From: Thermodesulfobacteriaceae bacterium UBA6232
Lineage (GTDB): Bacteria > Desulfobacterota > Thermodesulfobacteria > Thermodesulfobacteriales > Thermodesulfobacteriaceae
Direction of reading: 5' to 3'
Assembly: GCA_002441555.1 (NCBI GenBank)
Contig: DJWK01000033.1
Location: forward strand, 56,190-120,189
Length of the DNA: 64,000 nucleotides
Made by a program: the position numbers and the translations under genes. A model generated the notes under the pieces. It was not told the DNA's origin. It searched no databases and saw only the letters and a program-made list of their open reading frames with translations. This document shows, piece by piece, positions 53,913 to 62,043 of this stretch. The stretch's first letter is position 1. Each line of letters starts with the position of its first letter.

Positions 53913-53966
53913 TTAACATTCCTTTAACCTATCTTTAAAAAATTTTTAATCTTGGGGAATTATCCT
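53913..53966 (+). promoter_or_regulatory. Pho box array and -10 of pstS
   Basis: Four hexamers recur with an exact 11-bp period: TTAACA (53913), TTAACC (53924), TTAAAA (53935) and TTAATC (53946). After a 9-bp gap comes TATCCT (53961-53966), a -10-like hexamer. TTAACA repeats at about 11 bp are the known pattern of PhoP/PhoB boxes. The position before pstS supports the call. The remaining part of the 278-bp gap, between terminator and array, shows nothing else. Confidence 0.8.
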
Positions 53967-53999
53967 AATTTTCAAAAATTTGGTCAAGGAGGTGGAAAG

Positions 54000-55004
54000 A
54001 TGAAAAAAGTTAGCAAGAAGGTGTTGGCATTAATGGCAGGGTTGGGCATTTTAACCTCATTTTCACAGATGAGTGCCTCAGAGGTCATTAAAATTGATGG
54101 GTCTTCAACGGTCTATCCCATCACAGAGGGTGTGGCTGAAGAGTTTCAGAAAGTAAAGAAAGGGGCTGTAAAGGTTACTGTAGGAATATCTGGAACTGGC
54201 GGGGGTTTTAAGAAATTTTGTCGTGGAGAGACAGATATTTCCGATGCCTCCCGCCCAATTCTTAAAAAGGAAATGGAGCTCTGCAAGGCAAACGGAATTT
54301 CCTATATTGAACTTCCCGTGGCCTATGATGGTCTTGCAGTTGTTGTGAATCCCAAAAACACCTGGGCAACCTGTCTGACAGTTGAACAGTTAAAGGAGGT
54401 TTGGAAGCCCGAGTCCCAGGGAAAAAAATTTTACTGGTCTGATCTAAATCCGAACTGGCCTAAGGAAGAAATTAGGCTCTGTGGCGCTGGGTCTGATTCT
54501 GGAACCTTTGACTACTTTACAGAAGCCATTATGGGGAAGGCCAAAGCTCAAAGAGGAGATTATCTTGCCTCTGAAGATGACAATGTGCTTGTGCAATTTG
54601 CCCAAAGGGAGAAAGGAGCCCTCTGTTATTTTGGCCTTGCCTATGTTGCGGAAAACGAGGGAAAAATTAAGCCTGTAGCTATAAAGAATCCTAAGACCGG
54701 AAAATGCGTATTACCCTCCCTTGAGACCGTTAAATCTGGTGAGTATCAACCTCTCTCAAGACCCCTTTTCATCTATGTCAATGCCAAAGCTGCTGAAAGA
54801 CCCGCAGTAAAAGAATTTGTTGAGTTTTACATCAAAAATGCCCCAAAGATCTCAAAGCAAGTAGGCTATATCCCCCTTCCTGATAAGGCCTATGAGCTTG
54901 TAAAAAAGCGTTTTGAAAAAAGGAAAATTGGAACTGTCTTTGGCGGAGAACCTGAAGTAGGCCTTACTATTGAAGAACTCTTAAAGAGGGAAGCCAAACA
55001 TTAA
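54000..55004 (+). CDS. pstS: Phosphate ABC transporter, periplasmic binding protein
   Basis: 334 residues from the ATG at 54000, which follows AAGGAGGTG. A signal peptide (KKVLALMAGLGILTSFSQMSAS) occurs in short form with cleavage expected near ASA/EV. IDGSSTVYPITEGVAEEF, SGTGGGFKKFCRGETDISDASRP and GSDSGTFDYFTEAI bind phosphate. It delivers phosphate to PstCAB. A Pho box array lies upstream and pstC begins 37 nt downstream. Confidence 0.95.
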   Translation: MKKVSKKVLALMAGLGILTSFSQMSASEVIKIDGSSTVYPITEGVAEEFQKVKKGAVKVTVGISGTGGGFKKFCRGETDISDASRPILKKEMELCKANGISYIELPVAYDGLAVVVNPKNTWATCLTVEQLKEVWKPESQGKKFYWSDLNPNWPKEEIRLCGAGSDSGTFDYFTEAIMGKAKAQRGDYLASEDDNVLVQFAQREKGALCYFGLAYVAENEGKIKPVAIKNPKTGKCVLPSLETVKSGEYQPLSRPLFIYVNAKAAERPAVKEFVEFYIKNAPKISKQVGYIPLPDKAYELVKKRFEKRKIGTVFGGEPEVGLTIEELLKREAKH

Positions 55005-55041
55005 ATAAGCAAAAAACTAACAAAGACCGAGGTGGGAAGCC

Positions 55042-55959
55042 TTGAGAATTGAATATAAAAAGAAGATTGATTATCTCTTTAAAGGTTTTTTGCTTTTAAC
55101 TGGATTGATTTCCATCTTAGTAACCATTGCTATAGTTATTGTATTAATAGATGATACTGTGAACTTTTTTATCCATCCGGAGGGAGGAGGCTTTCCCACC
55201 TCGGTAATCAGATTTTTTAGTGAAACAGAGTGGACTCCAACCTTTGTCAATAAGAAGATAGGAATCTGGCCACTTTTGTGCGGAACCTTTCTTATTGCCT
55301 TCATTGCCATGGCTATTTCTATTCCGCTTGGCTTGCTTATTGCAGTCTATCTCAGTGAATTTGCACCTCATAGCCTAAGAGAAAGCGTTAAGCCCTGGCT
55401 GGATTTTCTTGAGGCTGTTCCAACAGTGGTTTACGGATATTTTGCCCTTCTTGGAGTGACCCCCATTTTACAATGGATTTTCCGATTCTTTGGAATTGAG
55501 GTTCAGGGAATGAATGCCCTTTCTCCTGGGATTGTTTTAGGAGTGATGATTCTTCCCTTTACAGCCTCTTTGGTTGAGGATTCTTTGAGAGGGGTTCCCC
55601 AGTATTTAAGGGAGGCAGCTTATAGTCTTGGGGCAACAAAGCTTCAAACAGCTTTCCAAGTGGTAATACCTGCTGCCCGCTCTGGTATATTAGCCGCCTA
55701 TCTCCTTGGCGCTTCAAGGGCTATAGGGGAAACCATGGTGGTTGCAATTGCAGCTGGGATGTATCCCAATCTAACTCTAAATCCCTTAGAACCTGTTCAA
55801 ACCATAACAGGCTACATTGTTCAGGTTGCCCTTGGAGATCTTCCCTTTGGCTCCTTTGAATATCTCTCTATATTTGCCGCTGGTTTTATGCTCTTTATCG
55901 TAACCCTCTTTTTCAATCTTCTTGCCCTATACTTTAAATCCAAAATGGAGAGGTATTAA
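55042..55959 (+). CDS. pstC: Phosphate ABC transporter permease PstC
   Basis: 305 residues starting at TTG 55042, preceded by GAGGTGGG. Six membrane helices; the binding-protein-dependent permease loop is EAAYSLGATKLQTAFQVVIPAA, seen as AAYSLGATKLQTAF and VVIPAARSGI. WPLLCGTFLIAFIAMAISIPLG is the conserved N-terminal part. It forms the channel with PstA in the inner membrane. Confidence 0.94.
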   Translation: MRIEYKKKIDYLFKGFLLLTGLISILVTIAIVIVLIDDTVNFFIHPEGGGFPTSVIRFFSETEWTPTFVNKKIGIWPLLCGTFLIAFIAMAISIPLGLLIAVYLSEFAPHSLRESVKPWLDFLEAVPTVVYGYFALLGVTPILQWIFRFFGIEVQGMNALSPGIVLGVMILPFTASLVEDSLRGVPQYLREAAYSLGATKLQTAFQVVIPAARSGILAAYLLGASRAIGETMVVAIAAGMYPNLTLNPLEPVQTITGYIVQVALGDLPFGSFEYLSIFAAGFMLFIVTLFFNLLALYFKSKMERY

Positions 55960-55962
55960 AAA

Positions 55963-56835
55963 ATGAACTATAAGTCCTGGGAGAAAATCTTTTCCATCCT
56001 GAGCATCCTTGCCCTTCTCATTGTTTTGTTATTTCTCTTTTCCATTGCCCTTAAGCTTTTTTTGGATGGAATGCATAGAATTTTTGAGCTAAAATTCTAT
56101 ACCTCCTTTCCCTCAAGATTCCCAGAAGAGGCAGGAATTCTCTCGGCTCTCGTTGGAACCCTTTATGTGATGGCAGGTGCCATATTCTGGTCTGTAGTTT
56201 TAGGAGTTCCAGCGGGTATCTATCTTGAAGAATTTGGTAAAAAGGGAAAAATTGCCCGTTTAATTGAGGCCAATATTTCCAATCTCTCAGCTGTTCCATC
56301 TATAATCTATGGATTACTTGCTCTTGGAATCTTTGTTTATCGTTTTGATTTTGGTGAAAGCATACTCACTGCAGGTCTTACCCTTGGACTGCTTATGCTC
56401 CCGGTAATTGTGGTTACAACGAGGGAGTCTTTAAGGCGAATTCCTCGTGCTATAAGAGAAGGGGCCTATGCCCTTGGGGCCACAAACTATGAGCTTGTCT
56501 TTCATCATCTTTTGCCCTACTCCCTTGGAGGCATCCTTACAGGGGTAATCATTGCCATCTCCCGTGCCATTGGAGAAACTGCCCCTCTTCTAACCATCGG
56601 TGCCCTTACCTTCATAGCCTTCCTTCCACCACCTCCCTGGGAAAACTTCATTGAAATGCTTAAAAGCCCCTTTACGGTTCTTCCCATCCAGATGTTTAAC
56701 TGGGTCTCAAGACCTCAGGAGGCCTTTCACAAAAATGCCGCAGCTGCTGGTTTTGTTCTTCTTGTTGTCTGCCTTCTTCTAAATTCTGTAAGTTTTTACC
56801 TTAGATATAAATTAAGAAAGAAATACCACTGGTAG
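55963..56835 (+). CDS. pstA: Phosphate ABC transporter permease PstA
   Basis: 290 residues, six membrane helices. GAYALGATNYELVFHHLLPY is the EAA-type loop contacting PstB, and SRAIGETAPLLTIGAL is the conserved later helix. The gap to pstC is 3 nt. It forms the transmembrane pathway with PstC. Confidence 0.94.
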   Translation: MNYKSWEKIFSILSILALLIVLLFLFSIALKLFLDGMHRIFELKFYTSFPSRFPEEAGILSALVGTLYVMAGAIFWSVVLGVPAGIYLEEFGKKGKIARLIEANISNLSAVPSIIYGLLALGIFVYRFDFGESILTAGLTLGLLMLPVIVVTTRESLRRIPRAIREGAYALGATNYELVFHHLLPYSLGGILTGVIIAISRAIGETAPLLTIGALTFIAFLPPPPWENFIEMLKSPFTVLPIQMFNWVSRPQEAFHKNAAAAGFVLLVVCLLLNSVSFYLRYKLRKKYHW

Positions 56836-56844
56836 AGAGTTTCT

Positions 56845-57612
56845 ATGACCGAAGAAATAAAACTCAAGGTAGAAAACTTTAACTTTTATTATGATTCTTT
56901 TTTGGCTTTAAAAAACATCAATATTTCCATTTACAAAAATAGAGTAACAGCCATCATAGGACCTTCTGGTTGTGGAAAGAGCACATTATTAAGATCATTT
57001 AACCGCATGCATGACCTCTATGAAGGTACCCGTTATGAAGGTTCAATTATTCTTTACCCTGACGGGATAAACATTGTTTCACGAACTGTGGATCCTCTTT
57101 ACATACGCATGCGCATAGGTATGGTTTTTCAGAAGCCCAATCCCTTTCCAAAAAGTATTTTTGAAAATGTAGCCTATGGCCTACGGATAAAGGGTATTAC
57201 AAATAAAACGGAACTTGCAGACAGAGTAGAAAAGGCCTTAAAAGATGCCGCACTCTGGGAGGAAGTAAAGGATAGACTCAATGAAAATGCCTATTCCCTC
57301 TCAGGGGGGCAACAACAAAGACTCTGCATTGCAAGAGCCATTGCCCCAGAACCAGAGATTTTACTCTTTGACGAACCAACCTCTGCCCTTGACCCCATCT
57401 CCACAGGAAAAATTGAAGACCTAATTGTAGAACTCAAAACAAAGATAACTATTGTTATTGTGACTCACAATATGCAACAGGCTGCCCGAATTTCTGACTA
57501 CACAGCCTTTATGTATCTCGGAGAGCTCATTGAATTTGACCGCACAGAAAAACTCTTTACTAATCCCTCCAAAAAATTAACTGAAGATTATATATCTGGG
57601 CGCTTTGGCTAA
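56845..57612 (+). CDS. pstB: Phosphate ABC transporter ATP-binding protein
   Basis: 255 residues, standard length. Walker A GPSGCGKSTLL, Q loop VFQKPNPFPKSIFENVAYG, signature YSLSGGQQQRLCIARAIA, Walker B ILLFDEPTSALDP and the switch His in IVTHNMQQAARI are all intact. It energises PstCA. The ribosome-binding site is weak, so translation may be coupled to pstA, which ends 9 nt upstream. Confidence 0.97.
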   Translation: MTEEIKLKVENFNFYYDSFLALKNINISIYKNRVTAIIGPSGCGKSTLLRSFNRMHDLYEGTRYEGSIILYPDGINIVSRTVDPLYIRMRIGMVFQKPNPFPKSIFENVAYGLRIKGITNKTELADRVEKALKDAALWEEVKDRLNENAYSLSGGQQQRLCIARAIAPEPEILLFDEPTSALDPISTGKIEDLIVELKTKITIVIVTHNMQQAARISDYTAFMYLGELIEFDRTEKLFTNPSKKLTEDYISGRFG

Positions 57613-57632
57613 TTTTAAAAAAGGAGGAAAGA

Positions 57633-58970
57633 ATGGTAAGGCTTGCCCTTGACAGGGAGTTGGGTCTCCTAAACCAGATGATAAAGGACATGGCAGAAGC
57701 AGTAAATGACATGGTCAGAATGGTAATTAAGGCCTTTTCTGAAAAGGATAGTGAACTTGCAAGAAGCATTATATCCTTAGATGATCAGATTGATCACTAC
57801 GAACACATGATTGTATACACAGCCCTTGAAATAATTGCTCTTCAACAGCCTGTTGCCAAGGATTTAAGAAAGGTTGTTAGTGCTATAACAATAGCCCGCA
57901 ATCTTGAGCGTCTTGCAGATCAGGTCATTAACATAGCAGAAAGTCTTCTTGATGTGGCCAAAGTTCAGGATGGTCTGGAAGATCTCTGTGACATTGATTT
58001 ATTACCTATGAGCAAAGAAGCTTTGACCATGTTTGAAATGTCCATAAACTCCTTTGTAACGGCTGATGTTAAGCTTGCCAAAGAGGTTATTTTAAGAGAC
58101 GATATAGTTGATGCTGAAAAGACCAGATTTAAAGAGGAAATAGGGAATTGCCTTGAAAAATATCCCCATCTGCACCGCTGTGCCCTTGATTACTATGTTG
58201 TTGTAGAAAACTTAGAGAGGGTGGCAGATCTAGCCTGCAACATTGCAGAAGCCGTAATCTTCATTGAAGAGGGAAGATTCGTAGATAAAATTGAAAAGAA
58301 AGGGGAAATCCTAAGGGACCGCTTTTTACAGGAAACCTCAATCTTCCAACTCCTCAAAAAACATGCAAGACTTATAACCGAGTGTATGGAAAGGTTACCC
58401 CTTGCTTTAGAGGCCTACATAGAGAAGAATTTTGAAAGGATTGAAGAGGTAGCCAAAGATATAAGAGATATTGAAAAAGAGGCTGACAAATTAAAAACCA
58501 ACATAAGAGGACACCTTCCAAAGGGAATTATTTTGCCAGTTGATAAGTTTGAGCTTTTTATGTATTTGAAGGAGCAGGACGGAATTGCCGATCATGCCGA
58601 GGAACTCCTCAATTCCTTTTTAATTTACAGAGCCAATTTACCAGAATCCTTCTTTAAAAAGCTTAATCAATTACTTATGCAGGCCATTGCACCTCTTTCC
58701 TATTTTGAGGAGCTTGTCTCAGAAACCTTTAAATATCTTATAACCTGGAATGAGGAATCAAGAGAGAGAACCAAAGGTCTAATTCGTTCGGTAAGGCACT
58801 CTCAATACCTAACAGAAGAGCTTGCCTTTAATCTTAAAAAAGAGGTCTTTCAGCCTGACATTAAGGATAGAGACCTAAATTTTGGCTTAAGACTTATTGA
58901 ACTTGTTGCGAGCATATCTTCTCGCCTTGAGAACACAGCGGATTTACTCCGTGTTATGATTGCTAAATAA
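57633..58970 (+). CDS. phoU: Double-length PhoU: PhoU joined to a DUF47-type PhoU-like domain
   Basis: 445 residues, about twice normal PhoU. Residues about 1-215 are canonical PhoU: two helical bundles with LDDQIDHYEHMIVYTALEII, PVAKDLRKVVSAITIARNLERLADQ (as separate pieces) and VVENLERVADLACNIAEAVIFI. Residues about 230-445 resemble the DUF47/TIGR00153 PhoU-like family (FEREEVAKDIRDIEKEADKLK-type region, here RIEEVAKDIRDIEKEADKL). PhoU links PstB to PhoR and represses Pho signalling when phosphate is plentiful. AAAGGAGGAAAG is a strong ribosome-binding site. Confidence 0.87.
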   Translation: MVRLALDRELGLLNQMIKDMAEAVNDMVRMVIKAFSEKDSELARSIISLDDQIDHYEHMIVYTALEIIALQQPVAKDLRKVVSAITIARNLERLADQVINIAESLLDVAKVQDGLEDLCDIDLLPMSKEALTMFEMSINSFVTADVKLAKEVILRDDIVDAEKTRFKEEIGNCLEKYPHLHRCALDYYVVVENLERVADLACNIAEAVIFIEEGRFVDKIEKKGEILRDRFLQETSIFQLLKKHARLITECMERLPLALEAYIEKNFERIEEVAKDIRDIEKEADKLKTNIRGHLPKGIILPVDKFELFMYLKEQDGIADHAEELLNSFLIYRANLPESFFKKLNQLLMQAIAPLSYFEELVSETFKYLITWNEESRERTKGLIRSVRHSQYLTEELAFNLKKEVFQPDIKDRDLNFGLRLIELVASISSRLENTADLLRVMIAK

Positions 58971-58980
58971 GTAAGGTTAT

Positions 58981-59034
58981 TTAACCTTAACTTCACACTG
59001 GCTTAACAGAAAAATAACATTTGAACCTTAAAAT
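58981..59034 (+). promoter_or_regulatory. Second Pho box array and -10, upstream of the EAL gene
   Basis: Four hexamers with an exact 11-bp period: TTAACC (58981), TTCACA (58992), TTAACA (59003) and ATAACA (59014). A 9-bp gap leads to TAAAAT (59029-59034), the same geometry as the pstS array. The first hexamer also belongs to a small palindrome (TAAGGTTA-TT-TAACCTTA, 58972-58989). It places the EAL to phoR-like genes under probable PhoB control. Confidence 0.7.
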
Positions 59035-59073
59035 TTACTCAAGAAAATTAAAAAACAGAGCAAGGAGAGGTAA

Positions 59074-59892
59074 ATGACAAATGTTCCAGCCTTTGAAGAC
59101 CTTTTACAGGAGATAGCCTCTGACATTTTTAATGAGCTTCCTGATAACTTTAAGGAGATTGACCACCATTTTCAGCCCATTGTAAATGTGAGGGATGGGG
59201 ACATCTTTGGATATGAAGCCTTAGCAAGGCCTTTTAATGGTGATTCCATACTTCTTTTAATTCAAAAAGCTAAGCAAAGGGATTTCTTGGGAATATTTGA
59301 TCTTTATTTGCGTTTAAAGGCCATCTATAAAGCCTATGTGTTAGGAATTTTTCCTGAGAAATACCTTTTTTTAAATGTGGAACCTAACTGCTTGGTTAAG
59401 AAAAGACCAAGTGGAGTGACCAAAGAGTTTTTAAGGGCTTTAAATCTACCTCAGGAGAAAATTGTGCTTGAAATAGGAGAAAATTCCCTGCCTGAGGACT
59501 ATCAAAAATTTTATGATACTCTTAATTACTTCAGAAGACAGGGATTTAATATTGCTGTAGATGACTTTGGAGTGGGTTGCATTAGTTATAGAGTTCTCTA
59601 TGAGTTTCCACCGGATTACATAAAAATAGATCGCTTTTTTGTTCAGCAAATCCCAAATCCCTTTTTTAAAAAAACTATTTATCATTTTATTGAACTGGCT
59701 CAGGATTTAAAGACAGAAATAATAGTTGAAGGAGTAGAAAAAGAAGAAGAATTCCAGGGCTTATCAAAAATAGGAATTATCCTTATGCAGGGCTTTTACT
59801 TTGGCAAACCAACACCTATTCCCAAAAGAGTAATAGAAAACTATAAAAAATATGTTTATGAATACTATGTTTACTCCCTTTGGGTTTATTGA
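59074..59892 (+). CDS. EAL-domain protein, predicted c-di-GMP phosphodiesterase
   Basis: 272 residues, no signal peptide or membrane helix. The EAL fold is nearly the whole protein and the catalytic positions are kept: YEALARPF (EAL), FLNVEPNCL (Asn), VLEIGENS (Glu), NIAVDDFGVG (Asp-Asp), YIKIDRFFV (Lys, Asp), IIVEGVEKEEEF (Glu) and MQGFYFGKP (Gln). It should hydrolyse c-di-GMP. CAAGGAGAGG precedes the ATG. The 3' end overlaps the CBS-GGDEF gene by 41 nt in another frame; EAL-CBS-GGDEF as one chain is a known arrangement, so the split is notable. Confidence 0.85.
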   Translation: MTNVPAFEDLLQEIASDIFNELPDNFKEIDHHFQPIVNVRDGDIFGYEALARPFNGDSILLLIQKAKQRDFLGIFDLYLRLKAIYKAYVLGIFPEKYLFLNVEPNCLVKKRPSGVTKEFLRALNLPQEKIVLEIGENSLPEDYQKFYDTLNYFRRQGFNIAVDDFGVGCISYRVLYEFPPDYIKIDRFFVQQIPNPFFKKTIYHFIELAQDLKTEIIVEGVEKEEEFQGLSKIGIILMQGFYFGKPTPIPKRVIENYKKYVYEYYVYSLWVY

Positions 59893-60922
59893 AAGCCAGG
59901 AAAGGGGCACCGAAGAGTTTTGCTGTTTTTTTATACCCAATAAAATCCAATCTTATGCCAAAAACTTTCCCCCTATATTTCTTAATACGAAAATTACAGA
60001 GATTGTTGAGTATTTTCTGGAATATAAAGAACTAAAAACTGCACCAGTTGTATGTGAAGAAAACAGGGTAAGAGGAACCATAGAAAGAAGGCAATTTTTT
60101 GAGGAAGTAGTTATAGGAAGATTTGGTTACGGTATTCACTTGAATTCTAAAAAAAGGGCTATTGATTTGATGAAGAAAGACTTTTTTGCGATTGAAGGAG
60201 AAAAGAGTCTTGAGGAATGTGCCTTACGATTTTCTGAGAAAATAAATGAAGAGGTAGAAAAGGACATAATAGTTACTCAAGGAGAAAGATATTATGGTAT
60301 AATTCATTTAAAAGCTCTCCTTTTTTGGCTTGCAAAAAGGGCTATTTTTCTTGCAAGGGATCAGAACCCTCTAACTGGTCTTCCAGGCAATTGGGCTATA
60401 CGAGCTGAAGTAGAAAGACGTCTTAATAATAACGAGGCCTTTGAGGTAATATACCTTGATTTAAATGATTTTAAACCCTTTAATGATACCTTTGGATTTG
60501 CTAAGGGTGATGAGGTCATTGTGTTGCTTGGAGAAATTTTAAAGGATTTAGCCTGCTCTCAAGATGAATTTTGGACGAATGTATTTATCGGCCACATAGG
60601 AGGAGATGACTTTGTAGTTATAGTGCCTCTTGGTAAAGCTGAAGACTTCTGTCAACAACTCATTAAGATCTTTGAGACTCGCAAGAAAATCTTTTTTTCT
60701 GATGAGGTTTGGAAAAGGGGATTTTATACGGCTATTGACAGACAGGGCATTAAAAAGAATTTTCCTCTCTTAACCCTCTCTTGTGCCATTGTTCCAAGTT
60801 ATCGTTTTGAATCCTACGGAGAGCTTTCAAGTATATCCTCTGAAGTAAAAGCCATGGCAAAAAAATTATCTAAGGAGGTTGGAAAATCAGCCTATTTTAG
60901 AGATAGGAGAAGAAAAGGATAA
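59852..60922 (+). CDS. CBS-GGDEF protein with degenerate active site (GGDDF)
   Basis: Up to 356 residues; starts at 59852, 59861 or 59870 are all possible and none has a clear ribosome-binding site, suggesting coupling to the EAL gene. Residues about 45-170 look like a pair of CBS domains (TAPVVCEENRVRGTIERRQ, then DIIVTQGERYYGIIHLKALL). Residues about 185-350 are a GGDEF fold with NPLTGLPGNWAI, YLDLNDFKPFNDTFGFAKGDE (in two parts) and HIGGDDFVVIV, where GGDDF replaces GGDEF. No RxxD inhibitory site precedes it. It may bind a nucleotide and act as a sensor rather than a cyclase. Confidence 0.82.
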   Translation: MFMNTMFTPFGFIESQERGTEEFCCFFIPNKIQSYAKNFPPIFLNTKITEIVEYFLEYKELKTAPVVCEENRVRGTIERRQFFEEVVIGRFGYGIHLNSKKRAIDLMKKDFFAIEGEKSLEECALRFSEKINEEVEKDIIVTQGERYYGIIHLKALLFWLAKRAIFLARDQNPLTGLPGNWAIRAEVERRLNNNEAFEVIYLDLNDFKPFNDTFGFAKGDEVIVLLGEILKDLACSQDEFWTNVFIGHIGGDDFVVIVPLGKAEDFCQQLIKIFETRKKIFFSDEVWKRGFYTAIDRQGIKKNFPLLTLSCAIVPSYRFESYGELSSISSEVKAMAKKLSKEVGKSAYFRDRRRKG

Positions 60923-60938
60923 AGAGGAACTCTACTAC

Positions 60939-61394
60939 ATGCCACAATGGCAGAGTATTTATAAGCTTCATCCTGTAGTGGGGGCAAAAATTCTAAGGAA
61001 TTTATCCCCTTTAAATTTTGGACACAATGATCTTTGTAGTATTGTTTTACATCACCATGAAAACTGGGATGGTTCAGGTTTTCCGAAGGGATTGAAGAAT
61101 AAGGAAATTCCAGTAGGAGCTCGTATTTTAAGGGTAGCAGATGCCCTGATAAGAAAAATTGATACCCCTCCACAAGGAGAGGGGAAATCTCTAAAGGATG
61201 CCCTCTTTGAGATGCTTGAGGGATCAAAAAAATTTTTTGACCCCAAGGTGATCGCTGAACTCCTAAATATTGAAGAAACCATAATGGTCTGGTTAAATTT
61301 GGTTGAGGAGAATGAAAAAACTGAATTAACTTGGAATAACCTGGGAGATAAATTTAATGGGTCCATCAAAGAAAATACTTGTTATAGAGGATAA
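60939..61394 (+). CDS. Partial HD-GYP-domain protein lacking the first HD half
   Basis: 151 residues from the ATG at 60939 (GAGGA 10 nt before); the frame extends back to 60879. It starts inside the usual HD-GYP pattern: KLHPVVGAKILRNL, then IVLHHHENWDGSGFPKGL (GYP region as GFP) and EIPVGARILRVADALIRK. The front part that normally carries the HD metal pair (LLHDIGK) is missing, so c-di-GMP hydrolysis is doubtful. I see no remnant of it in the CBS-GGDEF gene tail. It overlaps the phoB-like gene by 38 nt. It may be a truncated gene or an evolved non-catalytic partner. Confidence 0.72.
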   Translation: MPQWQSIYKLHPVVGAKILRNLSPLNFGHNDLCSIVLHHHENWDGSGFPKGLKNKEIPVGARILRVADALIRKIDTPPQGEGKSLKDALFEMLEGSKKFFDPKVIAELLNIEETIMVWLNLVEENEKTELTWNNLGDKFNGSIKENTCYRG

Positions 61395-62043
61395 CACTCA
61401 GATTGCAGATATTTTGAAAAAAGCTTTAGAGGAGTCAGGCTTTGAGGTTGTGGTAAAGTCCACTCTTGCCAGCACCTTTGCTGAGCTCTCCATGGGGGTA
61501 AAATACGATCTTATGGTCCTTGACCTTATCTTGCCTGATGGAGACGGACTGGATATCTTGAAATATCTCCGCAATTCCCACAAGTATAAGGATCTCCCAG
61601 TAATAATTATCTCAGCCAAGGGACAGGAACTTGATCGGGTGCTTGGCCTTGAACTGGGGGCAGATGACTATGTGGTTAAGCCCTTCTCGCTGCGAGAAGT
61701 GATTCTTAGAATTAAACGCCTTTTTAAAAAATCAGCTAAGCCCCCATCTTCAGTTCTAAGTGTAGGCCCCTTTACCTTAGACAGGGATAAAAAGGCCATT
61801 TATGTAGATGGAAAGCTTCTTGAACTTACAAGCACTGAATATAGACTTTTATCTCTTTTTATTGAACATCCTCATAAGGTTTTTTCAAGGGAGGAGCTTT
61901 TGGATCTCATCTGGGGAGACGAAAAGGAGTTTTATTCCAGAGTCCTTGATGCCTATATATGCCGTATCAGAACAAAACTTGGCGAAAGAGGAAAACTTCT
62001 TCAGACTGTAAGAGGGCTGGGATATAGACTTGTGGCAGATTGA
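61357..62043 (+). CDS. phoB: OmpR/PhoB-family response regulator
   Basis: 228 residues. The receiver domain has VIEDNTQIADILKKAL, the phosphoacceptor in LMVLDLILPDGDGLD, and the switch Lys in DDYVVKPFSL. The winged-helix DNA-binding domain has LTSTEYRLLSLFIEHPHKVF and VLDAYICRIRTKLGERG with VRGLGYRLV. Position after pst-phoU and a Pho box array supports PhoB, which binds Pho boxes. It overlaps the kinase gene by 14 nt. Confidence 0.88.
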   Translation: MGPSKKILVIEDNTQIADILKKALEESGFEVVVKSTLASTFAELSMGVKYDLMVLDLILPDGDGLDILKYLRNSHKYKDLPVIIISAKGQELDRVLGLELGADDYVVKPFSLREVILRIKRLFKKSAKPPSSVLSVGPFTLDRDKKAIYVDGKLLELTSTEYRLLSLFIEHPHKVFSREELLDLIWGDEKEFYSRVLDAYICRIRTKLGERGKLLQTVRGLGYRLVAD

